Assembly (NCBI GenBank): GCA_013041765.1
Contig: JABDRL010000319.1
Location: forward strand, 1 to 32,454
Length of the DNA stretch: 32,454 nucleotides
Source: Dactylosporangium sp.
Lineage (GTDB): Bacteria > Actinomycetota > Actinomycetes > Mycobacteriales > Micromonosporaceae
Direction: 5' to 3'
How positions within the stretch are numbered: position 1 is the first letter of the stretch; the number at the start of each line of letters is the position of its first letter. Below are positions 22,390 to 31,548 of this stretch, piece by piece. The position numbers and the translations under genes are program-made. The notes beneath the pieces were generated by a model. That model saw only the letters and a program-made list of their open reading frames with translations. It was not told the DNA's origin and made no database searches.

Positions 22390-22416
22390 CACGTCATCAA
22401 CGTCAATGAAACGTCG
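22390..22416 (-). promoter_or_regulatory. Direct GACGTT repeats with 11-base period upstream of the VTC operon
   Basis: On the reverse strand, GACGTT occurs twice with 11-base spacing (GACGTTTCATTGACGTTGATG), followed by GACGTG. This lies 60-85 bases before the VTC start, in the divergent gap. The 11-base direct-repeat period is that of actinobacterial PHO boxes, although the sequence is only partly like the GTTCAYYYR consensus. PhoP control of polyphosphate synthesis would make sense but is unproven. Confidence 0.35.
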
Positions 22417-22510
22417 AAGCTGGCTGTGCGTCCGCTGTAAACGGCCACCAACGAGTGGGTGAACAGCGAGCAAACACCGCCGCCGCTATCACCTGTTTCA
22501 GGTAGCCCCG

Positions 22511-22535
22511 TTCGGAACGTTAGGCTCGTTCCAAA
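22511..22535. promoter_or_regulatory. Imperfect 9-base inverted repeat 21 bases upstream of hypF
   Basis: TTCGGAACG (22511-22519) and CGTTCCAAA (22527-22535) are inverted repeats with one mismatch around a 7-base spacer. The repeat ends 21 bases before the proposed CTG start of hypF. Symmetry and place suit an operator. GGAAC can also be the -35 core of ECF sigma promoters, but no matching -10 is convincing. Confidence 0.4.
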
Positions 22536-22556
22536 CACGTACCGAGAGGAAAACCC

Positions 22557-25040
22557 CTGACAGCCATCGACAGGGTTGACCGCGCCGCGGCCGGGGGCCG
22601 GGACGGGGTTTCCCCGCGCCCCGACGCGTGCCGCATCGAGGTCCGCGGCACGGTCCAGGGTGTCGGATTCCGCCCGTTCGTCTGGCGGCTGGCCACCGAA
22701 CTGGGCCTGGACGGTACGGTCCGCAACGTCGACGGCCGGGTGGAGATCGAGGCCCACGGGCCGGCCCAGGCCCTGGAGTCCCTCGTCGCCCGGCTGCGCA
22801 CCGAGCCCCCGACGCTGGCCGGGGTCGAGTCGGTGATCGTTCGCCCGCTCCGGGCCAGTCTCCGGACGCCCCCGGCGCCGGGATTCTCCGTCGTGGCCAG
22901 CCACCACGCCAGCGGCCAGGACCGGCGGTTCCCCCCGGACATCGCCACCTGTGACGCCTGCACCCGGGAACTACTCGAGCCCGCCGACCGCCGCTACCGG
23001 TACCCGTTCATCAACTGCACCGATTGTGGCCCGAGGGCGACCATCATCGACGCGTTGCCCTACGACCGTGCCCGCACGACGATGGCGGACTTCCCCCTGT
23101 GCCCGGCCTGTGCGGCGGAATACGCCGACCCCGCCGATCGACGGTTCCACGCCGAGCCTGTGGCCTGCCCGGCCTGCGGACCGGTGCTGGCCTGGCACCC
23201 CGCAGACCCCGCCGGGCCCGGTCCAGGCGGTACGCCCGGACCGGCGGTGACCGGAGACCCGGCGCTCGGCGCCGCGATCGCGGCCCTGGCGCGCGGAGCC
23301 GTCGTCGCCGTCAAGGGGCTCGGCGGCTATCACCTGGCCTGTGACGCCACGAACGAGGAGGCCGTCGCCCGGTTGCGGGCCCGCAAGCACCGCTGGGCCA
23401 AGCCCCTGGCGGTCATGGTCGCCGATCTCCCCCAGGCGCGGAAGCTGGCCAACCTGACCCCGGCCGCCGAGGCGCTCCTGCTCTCGCCCGCGAGGCCCAT
23501 CGTGCTCGCGACGGCGGTCGCGGACGCCACCGCGCACCCGCCCCTGGCCGCCTCGGTCCGCGCCGGCATCCGCACCATCGGGCTGTTCCTGCCGTACACC
23601 GGCCTGCACCACCTGCTGCTGGCCGACTTCGGCCGGCCCCTCGTCCTCACCAGCGGCAACCGCTGCGACGAGCCGATCGCCGTGGACAACGACGAGGCCG
23701 TCACCCGGCTGGCCGGCATCGCCGATGGGTTCCTGTCCCACAACCGGCGGATCCGCTCACGCTACGAGGACTCGGTGGTCGCGGCCTCCGGCGGACCGGC
23801 GGTCCTGCTGCGCCGGGGGCGGGGCTACGCCCCCACGCCGCTCGGGCTGCCCGTCGGCACACCAGAGCCCGTGCTGGCCGTCGGCGCGCAGCTCAAGCAC
23901 ACCTTCGCGATCGCCAAGCTGGAGCGGGCGCACCTGGCCGGACATCTCGGTGACCTCGAAGATCTGGCGACGATGCGTGCCTTCGAGCGCAACCTCGACC
24001 ATCTGCGCGGCCTGCTGGAGGTCGACCCGACCTGGGTCGCCCACGACCTGCATCCCGGATACCTCTCCACCCAGTACGCGGTGGCCGCCTACCCCGCCGA
24101 CCGGCGGATCGCCGTCCAGCACCACCATGCGCACACCGCCGCGTGCCTGGCCGAGCACGGTCTGACCGGCCCCGTGGTCGGGGTGGCCCTGGACGGACTC
24201 GGGCTGGGCGACGACGGCACGTTCTGGGGCGGTGAGGTGCTCATCGCCGATCTCGTAAGCTACCGCCGGGTCGGACGCTTCGGCAGGGCGCCGATGCCGG
24301 GCGGGGCCGCGGCCGTCCGCGAGCCCTGGCGGATGGTGCTGGGGTACCTGTTCGGGGCGGAGGCCGTAGCCGAGAGTGGCACCGGCGGCCCTGGCGAAGC
24401 CGGCGCGGCTCCCGGCGAGCCGGACTGGTGTGACGCCTCGGCGTGGCTGGCCCGCCTCGACCCGACGGTGCTGACCGTCATCCGCCGGCAGCTCGCCCGG
24501 GGGATCAACGCGCCGCTGGCCTCCAGCGCCGGACGGCTGTTCGACGCGGCCAGCGCCATCCTGGGGTTGTGCGCCGCCTCGGCCTACGAGGGACAGGCCG
24601 CGATCCTGCTGGAGCAGGCCGCGGACCCGGCGGAGCCCGGCGCGCTGCCGCACCGGATCGCCGTCGTGGACGGTGTCGCCGTCTATGATCCCCGGCCGAC
24701 CCTGGCCGCATTGCTGGCGGCGACGGCCTCCGGGACGCCCACGCCCCGGCTGGCGGCCCGGTTCCAGCGGGCGGTCGCCGCGGCCGTCGCCGATCTGGCC
24801 GTCCGGGCCGCCGAGGACGCCGGTCTGGACACCGTGTGTCTGTCCGGTGGCGTGTTCTGCAACGCGTGGTTGCTGGCCGAGGTCCCCCGCCGCCTGGAAG
24901 CGGCAGGGCTCACCGCCGTGCACCACGATCGGGTGCCGCCCGGCGACGGCGGCATCAGCTTTGGACAGGCCGTAGTGGCCGCGGCGCGGCTGGCTGCCGG
25001 TATCCCCTCGGGGCAAGGAGATGGAACACCATGTGTCTAG
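22557..25040 (+). CDS. hypF: HypF carbamoyltransferase, hydrogenase cyanide-ligand synthesis
   Basis: HypF makes the carbamoyl-AMP/thiocarbamoyl intermediate for the CN ligands of [NiFe] hydrogenase. The domains run in order: acylphosphatase ([12 protein letters not shown] at 31-42, with R39 and N57), two zinc fingers (C132/C135-C154/C157 and C182/C185-C204/C207), a YrdC-like domain (about 235-430; [16 protein letters not shown]) and a Kae1-like domain (about 440-820; [18 protein letters not shown]). The frame is open to 22521, but the first ATG/GTG/TTG in frame is a GTG at 22740, which would remove the acylphosphatase core. The only start fitting the domain is CTG 22557, with AGAGG seven bases upstream, giving 827 residues. 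A sequencing error or nonstandard start must be considered. It overlaps hypC by 10 bases. Confidence 0.93.
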   Translation: MTAIDRVDRAAAGGRDGVSPRPDACRIEVRGTVQGVGFRPFVWRLATELGLDGTVRNVDGRVEIEAHGPAQALESLVARLRTEPPTLAGVESVIVRPLRASLRTPPAPGFSVVASHHASGQDRRFPPDIATCDACTRELLEPADRRYRYPFINCTDCGPRATIIDALPYDRARTTMADFPLCPACAAEYADPADRRFHAEPVACPACGPVLAWHPADPAGPGPGGTPGPAVTGDPALGAAIAALARGAVVAVKGLGGYHLACDATNEEAVARLRARKHRWAKPLAVMVADLPQARKLANLTPAAEALLLSPARPIVLATAVADATAHPPLAASVRAGIRTIGLFLPYTGLHHLLLADFGRPLVLTSGNRCDEPIAVDNDEAVTRLAGIADGFLSHNRRIRSRYEDSVVAASGGPAVLLRRGRGYAPTPLGLPVGTPEPVLAVGAQLKHTFAIAKLERAHLAGHLGDLEDLATMRAFERNLDHLRGLLEVDPTWVAHDLHPGYLSTQYAVAAYPADRRIAVQHHHAHTAACLAEHGLTGPVVGVALDGLGLGDDGTFWGGEVLIADLVSYRRVGRFGRAPMPGGAAAVREPWRMVLGYLFGAEAVAESGTGGPGEAGAAPGEPDWCDASAWLARLDPTVLTVIRRQLARGINAPLASSAGRLFDAASAILGLCAASAYEGQAAILLEQAADPAEPGALPHRIAVVDGVAVYDPRPTLAALLAATASGTPTPRLAARFQRAVAAAVADLAVRAAEDAGLDTVCLSGGVFCNAWLLAEVPRRLEAAGLTAVHHDRVPPGDGGISFGQAVVAAARLAAGIPSGQGDGTPCV

Positions 25041-25297
25041 GCATTCCCGGTCGGGTGGTCAAGATCTGGGGCGACCACGACCTCATCAACGGAACGGTGG
25101 ATTTCGGTGGCGTCACCCGGCAGGTGTGCCTGAGCTACGTGCCCGAGGTCCGGATCGGCGACTACGTCATCGTCCACGTCGGCTTCGCGATCAGCCAGGT
25201 CGACGAGGAGGAGGCCCAGCGCACCCTGGAGATCCTGTCCGCCATGGGCGACCTCGCCAGCGACGAGCTGGCCAGCGATGTGGACGTGCCGTCGTGA
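25031..25297 (+). CDS. hypC: HypC hydrogenase maturation chaperone
   Basis: The protein has 88 residues, beginning with the diagnostic MCLGIPG; after removal of Met, C2 becomes the N-terminal cysteine that binds the iron precursor. The family's [29 protein letters not shown] block is recognisable in sections: [13 protein letters not shown] (residues 44-56) follows. HypC carries the Fe(CN)2CO unit with HypD to the hydrogenase large subunit. ATG 25031 follows GGAGATGG with moderate spacing. It overlaps hypF by 10 bases and hypD by 4 (GTGA). Confidence 0.97.
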   Translation: MCLGIPGRVVKIWGDHDLINGTVDFGGVTRQVCLSYVPEVRIGDYVIVHVGFAISQVDEEEAQRTLEILSAMGDLASDELASDVDVPS

Positions 25298-26451
25298 AGT
25301 ACCTGGCGGAGTACCGCGACCCGGGCCTGGCCCGCGCGGCGCTGGCGGAGTTGCGGAGAATCGCGACCAAGCCATGGTCCATCATGGAGGTCTGCGGGGG
25401 GCAGACCAACACCATGGTGCGTCAGGGGATCGACGAGGTCCTCCCGGCCGGCATCCGCATGATCCATGGCCCGGGTTGCCCGGTCTGCGTCACCCCGCTG
25501 GAACAGATCGACCGGGCGCTGGCGATCGCGGCCCGCCCCGAGGTCATCTTCACCAGCTACGGCGACATGCTGCGGGTGCCGGGGTCGCAGACCGATCTGC
25601 TCAGCCTGCGGGCCAGGGGCGCGACCGTGCGGGTCGTCTACTCGCCGCTCCAGGCGGTGGAACTGGCCGCGGCCAATCCCGACCGGCAGGTGGTGTTCTT
25701 CGCCATCGGGTTCGAGACGACCGCACCGGCCAACGCCATGAGTGTGCTGCGAGCCGCGGAGCTGGGGCTGGACAACTACAGCGTGCTGGTCAGCCACGTG
25801 CTGGTGCCCCCGGCGATGCGGGCGATCCTGGCGTCACCGGACAACGAGGTGCAGGCGTTCCTCGCCGCCGGGCATGTCTGTGCCGTCATGGGCTACACCG
25901 AGTACGAGCCGATCGCCGCGACCTACCAGGTGCCGATCGTGGTCACGGGCTTCGAACCGCTCGATCTCCTCGATGGCATCCTGCATGCCGTCCGGCAGCT
26001 GGAGTCCGGGCGCACGGAGGTCGAGAACGCCTACGCCCGAGCCGTGGCCCGGGACGGCAACCCGGCCGCGCAGAAGGTGGTCGCCACGGTGTTCGAGGTC
26101 TGCGACCGGGCCTGGCGGGGCATCGGCGTCATCCCCGATTCGGGCCTGGGGCTGCGCGAGGCCTACGCGGCGTTCGACGCGGAGCGACGCTTCGCGGTCA
26201 GCCAGGTCACCGCCCAGGAACACCCGGCCTGCATCGCCGGCAGCATCATGCGGGGCAGCCGCCTGCCGACGGACTGCTCGGCCTATGCGACCCAGTGCAC
26301 GCCCCGATCGCCCCTCGGCGCCCCGATGGTGTCCACAGAGGGCACGTGCGCCGCCTTCTTCGCGGCCGGGCGCCGGTCGCCGTCGTCGCTGGTCCCGGCC
26401 CCGACCGCCGCCGTCCAGCCCGTGCCAGGATCCAGGGAGAGCCAGTCATGA
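25294..26451 (+). CDS. hypD: HypD hydrogenase iron-cofactor assembly protein
   Basis: The protein has 385 residues from GTG 25294-25296 in a GTGA overlap with hypC. Features of the HypD scaffold are [10 protein letters not shown] (C34), [10 protein letters not shown] (C62 and C65, the dithiol pair), [13 protein letters not shown], and the C-terminal cysteines of the [4Fe-4S] cluster region ([32 protein letters not shown]). HypD holds the iron and, with HypC and HypE, attaches the cyanide and CO ligands. The tail after [12 protein letters not shown] is a low-complexity stretch ([18 protein letters not shown]) and slightly longer than usual. It overlaps hypE by ATGA. Confidence 0.97.
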   Translation: MKYLAEYRDPGLARAALAELRRIATKPWSIMEVCGGQTNTMVRQGIDEVLPAGIRMIHGPGCPVCVTPLEQIDRALAIAARPEVIFTSYGDMLRVPGSQTDLLSLRARGATVRVVYSPLQAVELAAANPDRQVVFFAIGFETTAPANAMSVLRAAELGLDNYSVLVSHVLVPPAMRAILASPDNEVQAFLAAGHVCAVMGYTEYEPIAATYQVPIVVTGFEPLDLLDGILHAVRQLESGRTEVENAYARAVARDGNPAAQKVVATVFEVCDRAWRGIGVIPDSGLGLREAYAAFDAERRFAVSQVTAQEHPACIAGSIMRGSRLPTDCSAYATQCTPRSPLGAPMVSTEGTCAAFFAAGRRSPSSLVPAPTAAVQPVPGSRESQS

Positions 26452-27530
26452 CCGCGACGGTGCAGGGGGCCGGTTGCCCCGTCCCGCACAGAGAAACCGA
26501 ACGGATCCTGCTGGGACACGGTTCCGGCGGGCAGCTGTCCGCCGCGCTGCTGCGCGACGTCATCGCCCCGGCGCTCGCCAGCGGTGCCCCCGGAGCGATC
26601 GTTGACGACGCGGCCGTCCTCGAGGTGCCGGGGATGCCCGATGGCGGCTCACCGCGACCGGGCGGATCGCTCGTGTTCAGCACGGACGCGTTCGTGGTCA
26701 ATCCCAGGGAGTTTCCCGGGGGGTGCATCGGCGACCTCGCCGTCAACGGCACCATCAACGATCTGGCCATGATGGGCGGGCGGCCGCTGGCCCTCTCCCT
26801 GGCCTACATCATCGAGGAGGGGCTGCCGGTCGAGGAGCTGCGGCGGGTCAGCGCGGCGGTCGGTCGCGCGGCGGCGACGGCCGGGGTTCCGATCGTCACC
26901 GGCGATACCAAGGTGGTCGGTCGGGGCGCCGCCGACGGCATCTACCTGGTCACCTCCGGGGTCGGCGTCACCGGGGCGGTCCGGCCGTCGGCCAGCCGGG
27001 TCCAGGCCGGGGACGCGGTCCTGCTGTCCGGCCCGATCGCGGCCCACGGGATGGCGGTCATGAGCGCCCGGGAAGACTTCGGCTTCGACGCCGAGATCCT
27101 CTCCGATACCGCCCCCCTGCACCGTATGGTCGCCGATCTGCTGGCCGCGGCGCCCGCGACGCACACCCTGCGCGACCCCACCCGGGGCGGGCTGGCCAGC
27201 GCCCTGAACGAGATCGCGGAGACGGCGGGCATCGGGGTGGACCTCGACGAGGCCGCCCTCCCGGTCGCCGAGCCCGTCCGAGCCGCCTGCGACCTGCTGG
27301 GGCTGGACCCGATGCACGTCGCCAACGAGGGCATCTGCGTCGCCTTCGTGCCGGCGGCCCAGGCATCCGCCGCGCTGGCCGCGATGCGGGCACGGCCCGA
27401 GGGAGTCGGGGCCGTGGCCATCGGGCGGGCGGTAGCGGACCATCCGGGTCGGGTCACCGTGCGCACGCTCATCGGCTCGCAGCGGATCGTCGATCCGCTC
27501 ATCGGCGAGCAGCTGCCCCGGATCTGCTAG
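26448..27530 (+). CDS. hypE: HypE carbamoyl dehydratase, hydrogenase maturation
   Basis: The protein has 360 residues from ATG 26448-26450 in an ATGA overlap with hypD. HypE is a PurM/AIR-synthase-fold ATPase that dehydrates the thiocarbamate on its C-terminal cysteine to thiocyanate. Motifs are [11 protein letters not shown] (21-31), [50 protein letters not shown] and [16 protein letters not shown]. The final residues PRIC place the acceptor Cys at the C-terminus (C360), as required. The gene ends 9 bases before the convergent trmB stop. Confidence 0.98.
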   Translation: MTATVQGAGCPVPHRETERILLGHGSGGQLSAALLRDVIAPALASGAPGAIVDDAAVLEVPGMPDGGSPRPGGSLVFSTDAFVVNPREFPGGCIGDLAVNGTINDLAMMGGRPLALSLAYIIEEGLPVEELRRVSAAVGRAAATAGVPIVTGDTKVVGRGAADGIYLVTSGVGVTGAVRPSASRVQAGDAVLLSGPIAAHGMAVMSAREDFGFDAEILSDTAPLHRMVADLLAAAPATHTLRDPTRGGLASALNEIAETAGIGVDLDEAALPVAEPVRAACDLLGLDPMHVANEGICVAFVPAAQASAALAAMRARPEGVGAVAIGRAVADHPGRVTVRTLIGSQRIVDPLIGEQLPRIC

Positions 27531-27539
27531 CTACGCCCC

Positions 27540-28259
27540 TCAGCGACGGTGAAAGACCAGGTCAATGATGGCCCGACCGGCGTCGATGCCGCGCAGCTCG
27601 AACTTCGTCATGGGCCTGCTGGCAGGGCGGGGAGCGTAGCCGTCGTGGGCATTGACCAGGCTCTCGCTGGCGGTGAGCGTGTCGAGCATCGTCCGACCGT
27701 AGGGCGCGCAGTCGGTGGCGCAGCGCAGCGTGCCTCCCGGGCGCAGCCTCGAGGCCAGCAGGGCGACATTCGCCGGCCGGATCAGTCGCCGCTTGTGGTG
27801 GCGGGTCTTGGGCCACGGATCGGGAAAGAAGATGTGCGCCGCGTCGAGCGTCCCCGGGGCGAGCTGGTGCCGCAGCAGATGCAGCGCGTCTCCGACCGCG
27901 ATGCGCACATTCGTCAGGCCGCCGTCGACCACCAGGGAGAGCAGGTTGGCGATCCCGGGACGGTGGATCTCGACCGCAAGGTAGTCCCTGGCGGGATCCG
28001 CGGCGGCCATGGCCGCCGTGGCCTCGCCCATTCCCGAGCCGATCTCCAGAACCACCGGGGCGGCCCGGCCGTAGAGGGCCGTCAGGTCCAGGGGCTGGAG
28101 AGGGTGCCGGGCCGGCGGTCGCGTCGGCGTGGCGACAACCGGCACACCGAAGCGGGGCAGAAACCGGTCGAGCGCCGCCAGGTGCCGGGCACTGACCCGC
28201 CCCTGGCGCGGATGGTACGTCCGTAGCCCGCCGGCCGGTGGTCTGTCAAGCATCGTCAC
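27540..28259 (-). CDS. trmB: tRNA (guanine-N7-)-methyltransferase
   Basis: The protein has 239 residues from GTG 28257-28259; an in-frame ATG at 28251-28253 would shorten it by two. SAM-binding motif LEIGSGMGEAT (71-81), acidic VEIHRPG, GDALHLL and the TrmB signature FFPDPWPKTRHHKRRL (144-159) are present, with TKFELRG near the end. TrmB methylates G46 of tRNA variable loops. The N-terminal extension of about 60 residues is common in actinobacterial homologs. It has its own promoter region and converges on hypE; no functional tie to hydrogenase maturation is implied. The ribosome-binding site is not clear. Confidence 0.96.
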   Translation of the reverse strand: MTMLDRPPAGGLRTYHPRQGRVSARHLAALDRFLPRFGVPVVATPTRPPARHPLQPLDLTALYGRAAPVVLEIGSGMGEATAAMAAADPARDYLAVEIHRPGIANLLSLVVDGGLTNVRIAVGDALHLLRHQLAPGTLDAAHIFFPDPWPKTRHHKRRLIRPANVALLASRLRPGGTLRCATDCAPYGRTMLDTLTASESLVNAHDGYAPRPASRPMTKFELRGIDAGRAIIDLVFHRR

Positions 28260-29025
28260 GGAGAGCTGAGTCTACCGGCGGGGAAGGCCGGGGCAGAGCC
28301 TGCCTCGCCCGGGCCGCATCCGGGCCGGCGGCCACTGGCGGTCCCGGCGCCGTTGATCGCGGACCTCCGGCCAGTCATTGGCGCTATTCAATGGGCAGTC
28401 GACCCCGATGCGCGTGCTGCCGAATGCCCGGCACAACATGCTTGGTGCACCTAGCCACCGGCGAGTCGCCGCCCCGGCGGGTCCGACGGGCAGAGCCACC
28501 CGACGGGCAGGGCCACCCCGACGAGCAGGACCGCCGCATTCATCCACTGTGTCCCATCTAACAGGTTCTTGACTTCCGAACGAGCGGGGTCGACCCTACG
28601 GACACTGCAAAGTCCACTGTAGTCATCCGATCCGCCAGGAACGGTGGCCGTTCCCTGCCACCTATCGGTTACCCGGACGCCAGCGCCCGGCCGAACCGGC
28701 AATGACGATCCTCATGTCGGGCAAGGCTTGTCGACAATTTCCCAGCCGCCACAACAGCCATCGGGATGGTCGATGCGCTCGTTTTCCCACTTCAATCCCG
28801 CTGTCCACGACCGGCAAACGATTACGCTTCAAGGAAATGCCGCACACAGACATTGTTACGCTCTAGGATTGCCTCTCGACTCTCAGCTATCCCTGCCATA
28901 GGCTGGCGTTCCGTGCGCCGTCTTTACCCTCCGGATTGCGACCTTCGACAGGCGGAAACCTTCGCGGGGAACGGAGCTCACCAATCACGGCAGGCCAAGA
29001 CATCACGGATTAGGGGTGAAGAGCC
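28260..29025. other. Gene-poor region upstream of small ORF and GPP34 gene
   Basis: These 766 bases lack a convincing coding frame: open frames are short, do not resemble known proteins and contain little of the strong third-position G/C bias of the neighbours. Around 28700-28930 the base composition is clearly less GC-rich than the surroundings. There is a short direct repeat GACGGGCAGRGCCACC (about 28484-28517). A tRNA T-arm signature was not found. The stretch could hold promoters for both neighbours, a small RNA or decayed sequence. Confidence 0.6.
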
Positions 29026-29175
29026 ATGCGTGCAGACGGTTCTCGGCGGCGTGGACTTTGGTCGATGGACCGCCAGCCCACATCCATAGATGACGCCAAC
29101 CCCACTCCACGTGGGACATCCCGTTCGCGTCGGCTCGGGGTGCTCAGCGACACCAGCGGAGTTCTTCGTGGCTGA
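29026..29175 (+). CDS. Possible small ORF (49 aa) coupled to GPP34 gene
   Basis: ATG 29026-29028 follows GGGGTGAAGAGCC, a strong ribosome-binding site, and runs 49 codons to TGA at 29173-29175. Its stop region overlaps the GTG start proposed for the GPP34 gene (29168) by 8 bases, as in coupled genes. The product is Arg/Ser-rich (RADGSRRRGLWSMD), resembles no known family and may be a leader peptide or chance. Codon use is less clearly biased than in neighbouring genes. Confidence 0.35.
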   Translation: MRADGSRRRGLWSMDRQPTSIDDANPTPRGTSRSRRLGVLSDTSGVLRG

Positions 29176-29911
29176 CTTCCACCGGCCGGGCGAGCCCCCG
29201 GCCCCAAGCGGCTTCGGGCAGCACGGCGAACGCCCGCTGGTCCCAGCTTCCGACCCTGGAAGCGCCCTCGCCGTAGCCGATGATTTCTTCCTCATCGTCC
29301 TCAACGACCGGACGGGCAAGCTGCGGTTGCACCACCGCATCGCCGCGATCGGGATTGCTGGCGGCATGCTCGCCGAGCTGGTGTTCGGCGGCCACATCAG
29401 TTTCGGCGGCGGCAAGGTCGCGGTCGTGCACACCGAGCCTCCCACCGAGCGGGTGGCGAAGCAGGTCTACGGCCGGTTCCTGACCGAGCCCAAGACCACC
29501 GATGTCCGTACCTGGCTGGCATTCTTCGCCGAGATCGCCACGGGCCTGGTGGCCGACCGGCTGGGTGAGAACGGCTGGATCGAACCGATCGAGCAGCGAC
29601 GGCTGCTCCGGCGCACCGGCGCCGTCGCCTATCGGCCCCGCGACCGTTCGCAGGTCGCCTGGCGGGCGATGCGACTGGCAGAGCAGCTGGCCCGGCAGCG
29701 GACCCTCGACCTCCACGATGTCACCCTCGGCGGGCTGGTCGCCGCAACCGGTTTCATCCAGGCCGTCCTCTGGAACCACCCGGTTGATGCCTGTCAGGCG
29801 CATCTCGCCACGCAACTCGCCGAGCTGCGGAGTCGCTGGCCGGCCCTGCACGAACTCTTCTCCCACGTACACGCGCTCTCCGGAGAAGCGACGCTGAGCC
29901 CTCGCATCTAG
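29168..29911 (+). CDS. GPP34 (GOLPH3/VPS74-like) family protein
   Basis: The protein has 247 residues from GTG 29168-29170, preceded by AGCGGAG; an ATG at 29090 would add 26 poorly conserved residues. The family core begins around residue 35: ALAVADDFFLIVLNDRTGKL (34-51), then IAAIGIAGGMLAELVFGGHI (58-77), then mostly helical sequence with EQRRLLRRTGAVAYRPRDRS and VLWNHPVDACQ. In eukaryotes GOLPH3 binds phosphatidylinositol-4-phosphate at the Golgi; the bacterial members, frequent in actinobacteria, are thought to be peripheral membrane or regulatory proteins without known function. No membrane segment is present. The PI4P pocket cannot be judged by eye. Confidence 0.85.
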   Translation: MADFHRPGEPPAPSGFGQHGERPLVPASDPGSALAVADDFFLIVLNDRTGKLRLHHRIAAIGIAGGMLAELVFGGHISFGGGKVAVVHTEPPTERVAKQVYGRFLTEPKTTDVRTWLAFFAEIATGLVADRLGENGWIEPIEQRRLLRRTGAVAYRPRDRSQVAWRAMRLAEQLARQRTLDLHDVTLGGLVAATGFIQAVLWNHPVDACQAHLATQLAELRSRWPALHELFSHVHALSGEATLSPRI

Positions 29912-30016
29912 CCCCCTGGTTTCCCCTTCCCCCTCCGATCCCCTTCCCCCTCCCCTCCTTCTCCCCCTCCCCGGCCATTCCTCGGTTCTGCCCTCCCCTT
30001 GTTTCTCCCCTCATCC
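29912..30016 (+). other. Pyrimidine-rich tract before the APC permease gene
   Basis: About 92 of 105 bases are C or T on the plus strand, including an unbroken run of 34 pyrimidines at 29939-29972. It fills the gap between the GPP34 stop and the permease gene (ATG 30034). Such tracts may form triplex (H-DNA) or affect transcription and mRNA; here it may be a leader or terminator-like zone. No stem-loop stands out. Confidence 0.8.
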
Positions 30017-30033
30017 ATGTTGGAGATTTTCTT

Positions 30034-31548
30034 ATGTCCAATGTAGCCAGGACAGATGTCGCTGGGACCTTGGCACAGAGCCGCCTCGGCGTGTTCTCCG
30101 TCATCGGCTTCGCGCTGACGGCCGCGGCCCCCCTCATGGTGGTCGGTGGCGTCGTGACCACAGGCTGGGCCGTCACCGGCACGCTGGCCTTCAGCCTCGC
30201 CTTCGTGATCATGGCAGCGGTACTCTCGCTGTTCAGCATCGGCTACGTCGCCATGGCCCGGCACGTCACCAACGCCGGGTCGTTCTACACCTACCTGGCC
30301 AGGGGACTCAGCCGCCGACTCGCGGTCGGCGGATCGCTGGTACAACTCCTCGCGTACAACCTCCTCCAGGTCGGGCTCTACGGCATCTTCGGTGCCTCGA
30401 TGGCCAGCCTGATCTCGAACCGGCTCGGTCAGGACATCCCCTGGTGGACCTATTCCCTGGCCGCCTGGGCGATCGTCGCCGCCCTCGGGGTGCTGCGGGT
30501 CGACGTCAACTCCAAGGTGCTCGCCGTGGCCCTGGCCGCCGAAATCCTCGTGGTGGTGGTCTTCGATCTGGTGTTCCTGGCCAATCCCGCCGGCGGTGAG
30601 GTGAGCTTCGCGGCCTTCAGCCCCGGCGAGCTGAGCGGCCCGGCCCTCGGCGCGGTCCTCGTCACCGTCACCACCGCATACGTCGGTTTCGAGGGCGGTC
30701 CGGTGTACTCGGAGGAATCCAAGGACCCCCGCCGCACCGTGCCGGCCGCGACCTACCTCTCCCTCTGCCTGATGGCCTGCCTCTACGCCGTGACGGCCTG
30801 GGCGATGTCGGTCGCCGTCGGCTCCGACAAGGTCGTCGCGACCGCCCAGGAGCACGAGGCGGACATGATGTTCCGGGTCGCGGCAGACCACCTCGGCGGT
30901 TCCTTCATCGTCGACCTCGGTCATGTCCTGCTGCTCACCAGCATCTTCGCCGGGCTGCTGTCCTTCCACAGCGCGGTGGCCCGGGCCTCCTTCGCACTGG
31001 GACGGGAACGCGTGCTGCCAGCGGTCTTCGGACGCACCCATGCGCAGTCCGGCTCCCCGATGATCGGTTCGATCGTGCAGAGCGGCATCGCGTTCGTCGT
31101 CGTCATCGGCTATGCCCTCGCCGGAGCCGACCCGCTGGTCAACCTGTTCTTCTGGCTGGGGATGACCGGAGGTCTCGGGGTGCTGATCCTGCTGACCGCC
31201 ACGTCCTTTGCCGTGCTGGGGTTCTTCGCGAAGAACCCCGGGGACGAGCCGCTCAGGCGGCGGGTCCTGGCCCCGGGGCTGGCCGGGATCGCCCTGCTCG
31301 GCGTGCTGTACCTGGCCCTCACCAACTACGCCAGCCTGCTGGGGGTGGATCCCGACTCGCCGCTGCGCTGGATGTTCCCGGCGACATACGGCCTGGTCGC
31401 GGTCATCGGTGTGCTCTACGGCCAGTTCATCGCCACCGCCCGGCCGGAGGTTCACGCCGGGATCGGGTTCGGCGCCAACGCCATCAGCAGCTACGCGGAG
31501 TTCGGGTTGACGACCCCCTCGGAGTCGACGACGGGCAGCGTCCGGTGA
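30034..31548 (+). CDS. APC superfamily amino acid permease
   Basis: The protein has 504 residues from ATG 30034-30036, with TTGGAG about ten bases upstream. Around 12 hydrophobic helices are visible; helix 1 has GFALTAAAPLMVVGGVVTTG, the APC substrate/cation-binding loop equivalent, and a glycine-rich YVGFEGGPVYSEESKDPRRTVP loop (about 223-244) carries the typical ESKDPRR motif. Basic/hydroxyl motif AGSFYTYLARGLSRRLA also fits. It should import an amino acid or amine across the cytoplasmic membrane, probably by proton symport or exchange. The substrate is unknown. Its stop overlaps the GNAT start (GTGA), so the two are probably one operon: uptake plus acetylation of the same or related amine is possible but speculative. 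Confidence 0.94.
   Translation: MSNVARTDVAGTLAQSRLGVFSVIGFALTAAAPLMVVGGVVTTGWAVTGTLAFSLAFVIMAAVLSLFSIGYVAMARHVTNAGSFYTYLARGLSRRLAVGGSLVQLLAYNLLQVGLYGIFGASMASLISNRLGQDIPWWTYSLAAWAIVAALGVLRVDVNSKVLAVALAAEILVVVVFDLVFLANPAGGEVSFAAFSPGELSGPALGAVLVTVTTAYVGFEGGPVYSEESKDPRRTVPAATYLSLCLMACLYAVTAWAMSVAVGSDKVVATAQEHEADMMFRVAADHLGGSFIVDLGHVLLLTSIFAGLLSFHSAVARASFALGRERVLPAVFGRTHAQSGSPMIGSIVQSGIAFVVVIGYALAGADPLVNLFFWLGMTGGLGVLILLTATSFAVLGFFAKNPGDEPLRRRVLAPGLAGIALLGVLYLALTNYASLLGVDPDSPLRWMFPATYGLVAVIGVLYGQFIATARPEVHAGIGFGANAISSYAEFGLTTPSESTTGSVR

Noticed and set aside
28451-28702. Minus-strand frame of 83 codons, considered a transposase remnant
   Set aside because: No transposase motif, inverted terminal repeats or target duplication could be seen.
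28260-29025. Possible tRNA gene in the gene-poor region
   Set aside because: No GGTTCGAATCC-type T-arm box or acceptor stem pairing was found.
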